A stretch of 6,375 bases of DNA. It comes from Candidatus Binatia bacterium (GTDB taxonomy: Bacteria; Desulfobacterota_B; Binatia; UBA9968; JAJDTQ01). The translations under genes and the position numbers were made by a program. Under the pieces are notes generated by a model. The model ran no database searches and was not told the origin of the DNA. It saw nothing but the letters and a program-made list of their open reading frames with translations. How positions within the stretch are numbered: position 1 is the stretch's first letter; each line of letters begins with the position of its first letter. Shown here one piece after another: positions 1 to 5,279 of the stretch. The stretch covers positions 1-6,375 of the forward strand of contig JAJDTQ010000165.1 of NCBI GenBank assembly GCA_022827045.1, written 5' to 3'.

Positions 1-458
1 AGCTGCTTCTTGGTCTTCACCGCCTCGGCGAAGGTGCTCACGCCCGCATCCAGGCGCACCGCGCACGCGGAGTTGGCCCGGAACGCGCTCGCGACCCAGT
101 TGAACTTTCTGCCGTCGAACTTGATCCCCGCCACGCCGCGGGCCTGCTTCATCACGAGGCTGCTGCTGATGGCCGCCATCACGGTGCCGTCCCTGCGTTC
201 GTTGTTGAACACCGTATTGGCCGCCAGCGCGCTGCCGCCGCCCGACTTGTTCTGGACGACGATCCGCGGACTCCCGGGAATGTACTTGTGCCGGACCGGC
301 GCGATGAGCCGGGTGGTGAGGTCGGTGGTGCCGCCCGGACCATAACCCACGACAATGCGGATCTGCTTGCCCTTGTAGAAATCCGCCACCGCGTCGCCCC
401 ACGCGGGGCTCGCCAGGAGCAGCAACCCTGCCATCAGAACGGGAATTCGTCTAAACAT
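1..458 (-). CDS. Bug-family (TctC-like) periplasmic solute-binding protein, N-terminal part, cut by window edge
   Basis: The reading frame starts at ATG 458-456 on the minus strand and stays open to base 1, so 152 residues are visible of a family usually about 320 long. Residues 1-21 form a Sec signal peptide: positive MFRR, a hydrophobic stretch (VLMAGLLLLA), then SPAWG; there is no lipobox cysteine, so a soluble periplasmic protein is expected. The mature start DFYKGKQIRIVVGYGPGG (26-43) is typical of TctC proteins, followed by TDLTTR, a PGSPRIVVQNKSGGGS segment (61-76) and a WVAS strand near 121. Family members bind carboxylates or other small organic ligands for tripartite tricarboxylate transporters, though many are orphans. 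The ligand cannot be read from this fragment. It lies 71 bases downstream of the selenoprotein gene on the same strand with no hairpin terminator seen between, so co-transcription is likely. Family assignment is strong; ligand is unknown. Confidence 0.9.
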   Translation of the reverse strand, partial: MFRRIPVLMAGLLLLASPAWGDAVADFYKGKQIRIVVGYGPGGTTDLTTRLIAPVRHKYIPGSPRIVVQNKSGGGSALAANTVFNNERRDGTVMAAISSSLVMKQARGVAGIKFDGRKFNWVASAFRANSACAVRLDAGVSTFAEAVKTKKQ

Positions 459-463
459 GCGTG

Positions 464-470
464 CCTCCTT
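464..470 (-). promoter_or_regulatory. Shine-Dalgarno of the Bug-family gene
   Basis: The minus strand reads AAGGAGG, a full anti-SD match, five bases before the ATG at 458. It fixes the start of this gene, and the signal peptide begins directly at that ATG. Confidence 0.85.
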
Positions 471-529
471 CGGGTTTGATCGTGCGATTAACCGACTTTA
501 CGGTGCCCATGTCAACCCTAATCCGCCCC

Positions 530-1819
530 TTACGACGCGCTTTCATGCTCCTTCAGCATCTCCAGCGCCTCCTCCACCAGCCGGCGCCGGAGCCGCCGCT
601 CCTCCTCCGCGTCCAGGGACGGGTCGCCGAACACGTGGTGAATCGCCCGGCCCGACATGATCCGCTTGGCGCCGGTGTTCTCCGACACCGACACGAGATT
701 GGTCACGTGCACCGTGGGGATGCCGGCTCTTTCCAGTTCCTTTGCCATCGCTGCGCCGCAGCGAGTGCAGGTCCCTCAGGCGGAGGTGAGTATAACCCCG
801 TCGACCCTGTCCTCCTCCAGCGATGACGCGATGTCCCGCGCCATGTCGGCGGCGGTCTCCACCGGCGTGCCGTTGCCAGTGGTGGAGTAGAAGTACTCGT
901 GCAACCCGCCCAGCGATCCCTCGCGCACCGCGTCCCGCAGCACGTCCAGGGGGATCAGCCGGTTGGGGTCGTCGTTCACCGCCGCGGTGAAGAAGCCGCC
1001 GTGCACCGACTCGAAGTCGTCCGCGGCGAGGTGCTCCTTGCTCTCGAGGTGATAGGAACCGAAGTGGGTGGACAGGTACGACTTGATGCCGTCCGGGTTG
1101 CCCCGGGGCACGAGCCCGCCGGTGGTGACCAGCGCGATCCTGGCGCGGCCGAGGTCACGGATACCCGGCGCCGCCTCCACCTCCTGGAACGGCGGCAGCG
1201 GGATCTCGGTCTCCATGGGACCGCCCGCGAGCTTGGCCAGCAGCAGGTCCACGGCCCGTTCGGCCGCGCGCATGGACACCCGCGTGTTCCAGCGGCCGCC
1301 GCGCGGAAGCAGTCCCTCCTCGCCACCGGGGGCAACGGTTTCGCCGGTGAGGAGCTTCACGATGACGGCGGCCGAGCGCTCGAGGGCGGCGCGCATGTCG
1401 CCCGAAGACTCGCCGGTCGCGACCACCGGGATATCGCGCCGGATCAGGTCAGCGCCGGGGTTGGACGGCGACATGGCGGACAGCACCGGTATTCCCAGCT
1501 CGGTGCCCACCTCCCGGCACACTCCCGCGCACGCAAGCCCGTAGCGCCCCGAGCCGAAGGCCGGGCCCGCGAACAGCAAGTCCGGCTTGGCCGCCTTCAC
1601 GATTTCCAGCAGCCGCGCCGTCGCCTCCTCCTCGTTCTCGGAGAAGTGGTCGTCGCCGCAGTAGACCGTGGCGACGATGCCGGCTCCCTCACCCAGCAAG
1701 GTCTGCAGCAGCCTGCCAGGCCCCGTCGCCCCTTCCAGCATGCCGGGAGCCGTGCCGGCGCTCTCCTCGCCGCCTAGGCCGGCGAAGAACTGATTCAAGT
1801 AGTGCACGATTCGTTGCAT
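530..1819 (-). CDS. Glycine/sarcosine/betaine reductase family selenoprotein B (GrdB/GrdF/GrdH type), Sec at codon 348
   Basis: This is the selenocysteine subunit of component B in the Stickland-type reductase family, which reductively cleaves the C-N bond of its substrate and passes the carboxymethyl group to selenoprotein A. A naive reading stops at UGA 778-776, but the same frame continues to TAA at 532-530 and gives 429 residues, close to the usual ~436. Visible family motifs: RIVHYLNQFFAGLGGEE (3-19), TVYCGDDHF (51-59), AGPAFGSGRYGLAC (84-97), TTGGLVPRGNPDGIK (232-246), YFYSTTGNGTPV (309-320), and ILTSA-U-GTCTRCGAAM (343-358), where U348-x-x-C351-x-x-C354 is the redox motif. The C-terminal part (358-429) has the conserved GAKRI and GDPSL elements. 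The start was set at 1819 because MQRIVHY matches the family N-terminus and has its own SD; an in-frame start 26 codons upstream would translate the intergenic repeat. The E-type partner gene lies 151 bases upstream. No GrdA, GrdC or GrdD is visible, so the reaction and substrate are open. Confidence 0.93.
743..769 (-). promoter_or_regulatory. Candidate bacterial SECIS hairpin
   Basis: On the minus strand, starting six bases after the UGA, the RNA can fold as a 3-bp lower stem (769-767 with 745-743), a 2x2 internal loop (766-765 and 747-746), a perfect 7-bp upper stem UCGCUGC/GCAGCGA (764-758 with 754-748) and a GGC apical loop (757-755). The loop begins with G and lies 18 bases after the UGA. 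From memory, both agree with the usual bacterial SECIS pattern (G among the first loop bases, loop roughly 16-37 bases downstream). The element lies within the coding sequence for TCTRCGAAMA. Folding was judged by eye, with no energy calculation. Confidence 0.75.
776..778 (-). other. In-frame UGA read as selenocysteine
   Basis: The codon at 778-776 is TGA, between GVILTSA and GTCTRCG. Glycine reductase family B selenoproteins have selenocysteine at exactly this position, in the sequence U-G-T-C-T-R-C-G-A. Homology continues without interruption in the same frame on both sides, which argues against a stop or a sequencing error. Insertion needs SelA, SelB, SelC and SelD encoded elsewhere. Confidence 0.92.
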
Positions 1820-1823
1820 GTTG

Positions 1824-1829
1824 CCTCCC
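1824..1829 (-). promoter_or_regulatory. Shine-Dalgarno deciding the selenoprotein B start
   Basis: The minus strand reads GGGAGG four bases before the ATG at 1819. The alternative upstream in-frame start near 1897 would put a proline/glycine-rich translation of the palindromic repeat at the N-terminus, which no family member is known to have. This site supports the shorter form. Confidence 0.8.
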
Positions 1830-1844
1830 AACCCGCCGGATCGG

Positions 1845-1933
1845 CCCTCACCCCAACCCTCTCCCGGAGGGAGAGGGGGCTGGATGGCCGGAACCAAGTC
1901 CTCTCTCCCCCTGGGAGAGGGCCAGGGTGAGGG
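1845..1933. repeat. Inverted pair of GC-rich palindromic repeats (REP-like) between the two reductase genes
   Basis: Two copies of a CCCTCACCC...CCCTCTCCC element face each other. The outer arms are 1845-1865 and 1913-1933 and match as reverse complements at 18 of 21 positions. Each copy also carries its own hairpin: CCCTCTCCC (1857-1865) with GGGAGAGGG (1869-1877) around a GGA loop, and CTCTCCC (1903-1909) with GGGAGAG (1913-1919) around CCT. Similar CCCTCACCC...CTCTCCC palindromes are common dispersed extragenic repeats in high-GC bacterial genomes (general knowledge). In the minus-strand transcript they would fold just upstream of the selenoprotein ribosome binding site and could protect mRNA ends or lower read-through between the genes. 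That role is inference. Confidence 0.8.
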
Positions 1934-1970
1934 TTTCCGCGAGCCTCGAAGTACGTTTCATCGCCTCGGG

Positions 1971-3227
1971 CTACCCCGGCCGAGCCGTCAGCGTCGAGCC
2001 GCCGATGGGATCGATGGCGCCGATGATGTTCTGGACCGGGATCTCCACCGTCCCGGCCACGTCGCCCTGGATGGCGCCGAGAAAGACATCGCCGCCGATG
2101 ACCAGCTCCATGGCCTCGTCGAGGCGAACCTTTTCCGGACAGTTGCCGACGCTGACCATGGCGTCGGCCTGGGGCGCCACGTCCACCAGCGCTGGCCCGT
2201 CGCCGCCGGACTCCTCCTTGGCCACCAGCACCGTGCGCAGGCCCGCCTCCTCGCAGGCCCGGCAGGCCAACATCAGGTCCACGTCCGCCTGGCCGCCGCC
2301 GTCCTTGGTGATGACCACCGCCTCGGCCTCCACCACGTGCCTGAGAAGCCGCGCGGCGTGCCAGGCCGTCGCCGCCTTGTCGTCGTAGGTGGCGCAGTGG
2401 TTGGCCAGCACCATGCCCGCGAACACGAGGTCCTGGTTGTGGCGGCGGTGGAGCTCCCGGATCATCGGGTGGTTCAGGATGTCGTGGGTGGCGTTCTTGG
2501 TGGGCTTGGTATAGCCGTCGTTCACCAACGCCCCGTCCAGCAGCTCGTTGGGATGCACCACGCTAGGCACGATGTCCTTGGTGCTCTTGCCGTAGAACAG
2601 CTTCTGGCGGCCGATGCCGTGGGAGTAGGCGAAGCTCAGGTAGGCGACGCGCGGCAGGCCCGCGGACGCGTTACGTCCCAGGTCGAGGGGAAACGCCTCG
2701 GTGCCGACCGGCTCGACCCCTTGAGTGGTCTGGGCCAGGAACACCGCGGTCCTAAGCCCGGCGCGCATGAGCGCCAAGCCGAACTCGCCGGGATCGGATC
2801 CTTCCCGGGCCTTGGGCAGCACCACCAGCCCAGGCATTTTTCCGAACCGGCTCAACTCGCTGCCGGGGCCGCACATGTCGATGATGGCTTCCTCGGACCG
2901 GGGGAGCGAGCCGGACGTAACCACCGCCACGCCGTCCAGCGCGTGGGTGCGGCCGATGCCGCACTGGGCCAGCGGCCCGAGACTTCCAGGAAAGGGATTG
3001 CCGTTCTCCGGCGCCTTCCAGCGCGGCTCGACGATGTCCACCACGTGAAGGACCCGGGTGCGGTCACCCGGCACGACGATGCTCAACTCCACGTCGTCGA
3101 TGAGCGGTTCCGTCACCAGCTCGCCGCGCAACGCGTCGCGGTTGACAATGAGTTCGCCTTCCCGATATTCGGTTTTGGCGCCCCAGGAAAGGGACCGGAC
3201 AGGGTAATGGGCCAGCTCGAAATCCAC
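1971..3227 (-). CDS. Glycine/sarcosine/betaine reductase component B, alpha/beta proprotein-like subunit (GrdE/GrdG/GrdI type)
   Basis: This 418-residue protein is the substrate-binding partner of the selenoprotein encoded next; family length is about 430. Recognisable segments are LSWGAKTEYREGELIVNR (13-30), VVDIVEPRWK (62-71), GIGRTHALDGVAVVTSG (90-106), EAIIDMCGPGSE (113-124), HPNELLDGAL (225-234), CATYDDK (278-284), KDGGGQADVDLMLACR (308-323) and the C-terminal NIIGAID (400-406). The GTG start at 3227 follows a strong SD, and an in-frame TGA lies four codons upstream, so no other start is possible. In clostridial GrdE, a cysteine just after the LDGA-like segment (Cys242, recalled from memory) is cleaved to form a pyruvoyl group. 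Here residues 235-245 read VNDGYTKPTKN, with no cysteine; the nearest is C278. The protein may therefore be unprocessed, which would affect how it binds substrate. Family is secure; substrate is unknown. Confidence 0.9.
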   Translation of the reverse strand: MDFELAHYPVRSLSWGAKTEYREGELIVNRDALRGELVTEPLIDDVELSIVVPGDRTRVLHVVDIVEPRWKAPENGNPFPGSLGPLAQCGIGRTHALDGVAVVTSGSLPRSEEAIIDMCGPGSELSRFGKMPGLVVLPKAREGSDPGEFGLALMRAGLRTAVFLAQTTQGVEPVGTEAFPLDLGRNASAGLPRVAYLSFAYSHGIGRQKLFYGKSTKDIVPSVVHPNELLDGALVNDGYTKPTKNATHDILNHPMIRELHRRHNQDLVFAGMVLANHCATYDDKAATAWHAARLLRHVVEAEAVVITKDGGGQADVDLMLACRACEEAGLRTVLVAKEESGGDGPALVDVAPQADAMVSVGNCPEKVRLDEAMELVIGGDVFLGAIQGDVAGTVEIPVQNIIGAIDPIGGSTLTARPG

Positions 3228-3328
3228 ATGACCTCCTCAGCCGGAATCGGCTCGTCCGTCGAAGGCAAACCCCTGTCTACCAAACCCGGCCCGGCAGTGC
3301 GAGCACCGAAGGACTTGAGGCACCGAAA
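3228..3328. promoter_or_regulatory. Divergent intergenic region, expected to hold promoters for both clusters
   Basis: This 101-base gap separates two clusters that point away from each other, so at least one promoter per direction is expected here. No convincing -35/-10 pair can be picked out on either strand. Small features are an inverted repeat AGCCG/CGGCT (3239-3243 and 3248-3252) beside the E-type SD and a direct repeat GCACCGAA (3303-3310 and 3320-3327) before the plus-strand gene. The regulatory role comes from layout only. Confidence 0.45.
3231..3238 (-). promoter_or_regulatory. Shine-Dalgarno for the GTG start of the E-type subunit
   Basis: The minus strand reads GAGGAGGT three bases before the GTG at 3227-3225. 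An ATG at 3229-3227 overlaps this GTG but is in another frame and encodes nothing recognisable, so the GTG is the start. Confidence 0.8.
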
Positions 3329-4309
3329 TTGACCGATCCTGTAACGAACACCACACAAGAGCTCTCCCTGGAGCCCGACCTCCTCATCTGCGACCCGCAC
3401 CACCACCTGTGGCGGCGTCCCGACAACCCGTACCTGCTCGACGATTTCCTGCGCGACGCCTCGGGCGGTCACCGTGTCGTGTCCAGCGTGGCCGTGGAGT
3501 GCGGCGCCATGTACCGCGAGACCGGGCCGGCGGAACTGCGGCCGGTGGGGGAGACGGAGTTCCTGGAGGGAATCGCTGTCCAGAACTCGCGCGCGGAGAA
3601 CGCCACCGCGGTGGCGGCCGCCATCGTGGCCTATGCCGATCTGGCACTGGGCGACGGCGTGGGCGCGGTCCTTGAAGCGCACGTGGAAGCGAGCCCCAGC
3701 CGTTTGCGCGGCATCCGCTATTCCACCATGTGGGACGCCTCGGACTCTTTCCGGAGCGTGCCGCAGGCCAGCCTGCTCCGGGACCGTGCGGTCCGGAAGG
3801 GCTTCGCGCACCTGCAGCCCCTCGGGCTCAGCTTCGACGCCTGGCTCTATCACCCGCAGATTCCCGAGCTGGTGGAGCTGGCCCGGGACTTCCCGGAGGT
3901 GTCCATCATCCTCGATCACATCGGCGGGCCGCTGGGCCTCGGCCCTTACGCGGGCCTCCGCGACCAAGTGTTCCAGGCCTGGAGCGCCGACATCACCGCT
4001 CTGTCGGCGTGCCCCAACGTGGTGCTCAAGCTGGGCGGCGTCGGGTCGCTCCGCTCGGGCTACGACTGGCATACGCGCACGGCCGGCTCCGCGGAGCTGG
4101 CCGAGGCCATGCGCCCCTACTTCGAGCACTGCATCGAGAAGTTCGGCGCCGGCCGCTGCATGTTCGAAAGCAACTTCCCGGTGGACCGGGTGTCCTACTC
4201 GTACGCGGCCATCTGGGACGCGTTCAAAATTATGAGCCGGAGCTACTCAGAAGCGGAACGTCGAGCGCTGTTCCACGACACGGCCGTCCGAGTGTACCGA
4301 CTGGTGTAA
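3329..4309 (+). CDS. Amidohydrolase-2 family metal-dependent hydrolase (COG3618, fuconolactonase-like)
   Basis: The 326-residue protein has the TIM-barrel amidohydrolase pattern of the COG3618 group (L-fuconolactonase, 4-sulfomuconolactone hydrolase and many uncharacterised lactonases). Seen in order: CDPHHHLW (21-28) with the N-terminal histidines, SVAVECGAMY (53-62), RLRGIRYS (125-132) after strand 4, LYHPQIPEL (173-181), ILDHIGGP (194-201), VVLKLGGVGS (231-240), and RCMFESNFPVD (276-286) with the acidic residue expected near the last strand. Members typically hydrolyse lactones or related cyclic esters in the cytoplasm; there is no signal peptide. The start is a TTG, eight bases after GAGG at 3317-3320. 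No in-frame ATG or GTG lies between there and the essential HHH motif, so TTG is the best choice though the SD is modest. It heads the plus-strand cluster. Substrate is unknown. Confidence 0.88.
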   Translation: MTDPVTNTTQELSLEPDLLICDPHHHLWRRPDNPYLLDDFLRDASGGHRVVSSVAVECGAMYRETGPAELRPVGETEFLEGIAVQNSRAENATAVAAAIVAYADLALGDGVGAVLEAHVEASPSRLRGIRYSTMWDASDSFRSVPQASLLRDRAVRKGFAHLQPLGLSFDAWLYHPQIPELVELARDFPEVSIILDHIGGPLGLGPYAGLRDQVFQAWSADITALSACPNVVLKLGGVGSLRSGYDWHTRTAGSAELAEAMRPYFEHCIEKFGAGRCMFESNFPVDRVSYSYAAIWDAFKIMSRSYSEAERRALFHDTAVRVYRLV

Positions 4310-4316
4310 TGTTCTA

Positions 4317-4348
4317 ATCATATGATGCGAACAATAATATCATATGAA
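4317..4348. promoter_or_regulatory. AT-rich paired palindrome, candidate operator upstream of the crotonase gene
   Basis: The palindrome ATCATATGAT (4317-4326) is followed 22 bases later by a near copy ATCATATGAA (4339-4348). Read together, CATATGAT (4319-4326) and ATCATATG (4339-4346) also form an 8-bp inverted repeat. This AT-rich island stands out against GC-rich surroundings and lies in the 77-base gap before the crotonase gene. A 22-base period puts both sites on the same helix face, as expected for two repressor dimers. A possible -10 (TAATAT, 4335-4340) lies between the sites, with only a weak -35 (TTCTAA, 4312-4317). Palindromes of this type are typical of GntR/TetR-like regulators, but no regulator is in the window. 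An alternative is a stem-loop in the transcript. Confidence 0.55.
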
Positions 4349-4373
4349 ATTCCTATTCCTGGAGATTCCGGCC

Positions 4374-4378
4374 GGAGG
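4374..4378 (+). promoter_or_regulatory. Shine-Dalgarno deciding between two crotonase starts
   Basis: GGAGG lies two bases before an ATG at 4381 but eight bases before a second in-frame ATG at 4387. The spacing favours 4387. Using 4381 would add only Met-Ser. Confidence 0.65.
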
Positions 4379-4386
4379 CAATGTCG

Positions 4387-5202
4387 ATGAGCGACGACAA
4401 GGTCCTGTACGAAGTCAGAGACCAGACCGCCTGGATCACCCTGAACCGCCCCGAGGCGCTGAACGCCATCAACGAGGAGATGCGAGAGCTCATCATCGAG
4501 TTCTGCGCCAAGGCGGAGGCGGATCGGGACGTCCAGGTGGTGCTTTTCCGGGGCGCCGGCGAGAAGGGCTTCACCGTGGGCGGCGACCTGAAGGAACGTG
4601 CGCAGCGCAACGCCGATCCAAGCGCCACCCAGCCCTCGCCGCTGGAGGCCCGGCAGGCCAAGCAGGTGCCCGGCACCCACTCACCCATCGACGCCGTGGC
4701 TTCGCTGCAGAAACCCTCCATCGCGCTTCTGCACGGCTACGTGGTGGGCGCGGGCCTGCTCATGGCCATGGCCTGCGACATCCGCATCGCCGCGGACAAC
4801 GCCCGGCTGGGGGTCACAGAGGTGCGGCGCGGCTTCATGCCGGGGTCGGGCGGCACCCAGCGGCTGACCCGCCTCGTGGGCATCGCCAAGGCGCTGGAGT
4901 TCTGCCTCTCCGGCGAGCTGATGGACGCCCACGAAGCCTACCGCATCGGCCTCGTCAACAAGCTCGTGTCCGTGGACGAGTTGACCCGGACCGGCGAGGA
5001 GATGGCCGCGTCCTTCGCCAAGGGCGCGCCGCTGGCGCTGCGGTACGTCAAGGAATCCATCCACAAGGGCGCCGGCCTGCCGCTGGACCAGGCGCTGGGG
5101 CTTGAGGGCGACCTCGCCACCCTGGTCCTCACCACCGAGGACAGCAAGGAAGGGCCGCGGGCCTTCGTGGAGAAGCGGACGCCGCGGTGGAAGGGCCGTT
5201 GA
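4387..5202 (+). CDS. Enoyl-CoA hydratase/isomerase (crotonase) family protein, one catalytic Glu replaced
   Basis: The 271-residue protein has the full crotonase fold signature: ITLNRPEALNAI (17-28), the first oxyanion-hole segment GFTVGGDLKE (61-70), the second around LHGYVVGAGLLMAMACDIRIA (115-135), LGVTEVRRGFMPGSGGTQRL (141-160), GLVNKLV (188-194) and the C-terminal AFVEKRTPRWKG (259-270). Members act on acyl-CoA thioesters by hydration, isomerisation, hydrolysis or C-C cleavage. Of the two glutamates used by rat enoyl-CoA hydratase (E144, E164), the second is present as E145, but the first is L125, in GAGLLMA where classical enzymes have GGGCELA. Simple syn-hydration is therefore less likely than isomerase-, hydrolase- or other crotonase-type chemistry. 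It lies 77 bases from each neighbouring gene, all on the same strand, and follows a candidate operator. An alternative start is 4381. Confidence 0.92.
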   Translation: MSDDKVLYEVRDQTAWITLNRPEALNAINEEMRELIIEFCAKAEADRDVQVVLFRGAGEKGFTVGGDLKERAQRNADPSATQPSPLEARQAKQVPGTHSPIDAVASLQKPSIALLHGYVVGAGLLMAMACDIRIAADNARLGVTEVRRGFMPGSGGTQRLTRLVGIAKALEFCLSGELMDAHEAYRIGLVNKLVSVDELTRTGEEMAASFAKGAPLALRYVKESIHKGAGLPLDQALGLEGDLATLVLTTEDSKEGPRAFVEKRTPRWKGR

Positions 5203-5231
5203 TCCGCGACCCGAGTCGGGATACAGGCCAC
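5181..5231 (+). repeat. Crotonase 3' end plus spacer, copy A of a diverged direct repeat
   Basis: These 51 bases, covering the last seven codons of the crotonase gene, its stop and 29 spacer bases, match 6319-6369 at 37 of 51 positions without gaps. The best core (5187-5203) matches at 16 of 17. Confidence 0.5.
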
Positions 5232-5267
5232 TCCCGAGGCGACCGACGGCCATCCACTAACGCGAAA

Positions 5268-5273
5268 CAGGAG
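5268..5273 (+). promoter_or_regulatory. Shine-Dalgarno of the second amidohydrolase
   Basis: CAGGAG lies six bases before the ATG at 5280. It argues for this start over an in-frame GTG at 5187, which would overlap the crotonase gene and add 31 residues with no resemblance to the family. Confidence 0.8.
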
Positions 5274-5279
5274 CCCGAA

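Noticed and set aside
776..1897. Reading the selenoprotein gene as a pseudogene or as two genes split at the UGA
   Set aside because: The frame and family homology continue past the UGA exactly at the known selenocysteine position, and a SECIS-like hairpin follows.
3239..3252. Inverted repeat AGCCG-GAAT-CGGCT in the divergent gap
   Set aside because: Arms of only five bases are expected by chance in DNA of this composition, and there is no second copy to support an operator.
1818..3332. Long open frame of 504 codons on the plus strand opposite the E-type subunit gene
   Set aside because: It is antisense to a clear homolog, is rich in His, Arg, Gly and Ala as expected of a shadow frame in GC-rich coding DNA, has no recognisable motif, and translates the intergenic palindrome.
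3113..4129. Open frame of 338 codons on the minus strand across the divergent gap and the first amidohydrolase
   Set aside because: It is antisense to a well-supported gene, covers the E-type start in another frame, and has no family features.
5210..5220. Small palindrome CCCGAGTCGGG after the crotonase gene as a terminator
   Set aside because: The stem is too short, no T-run follows, and the next gene on the same strand begins within 60 bases.
5187..5279. N-terminal extension of the second amidohydrolase from a GTG at 5187
   Set aside because: It overlaps the crotonase gene end, the added residues have no family match, and a good SD precedes the ATG at 5280.
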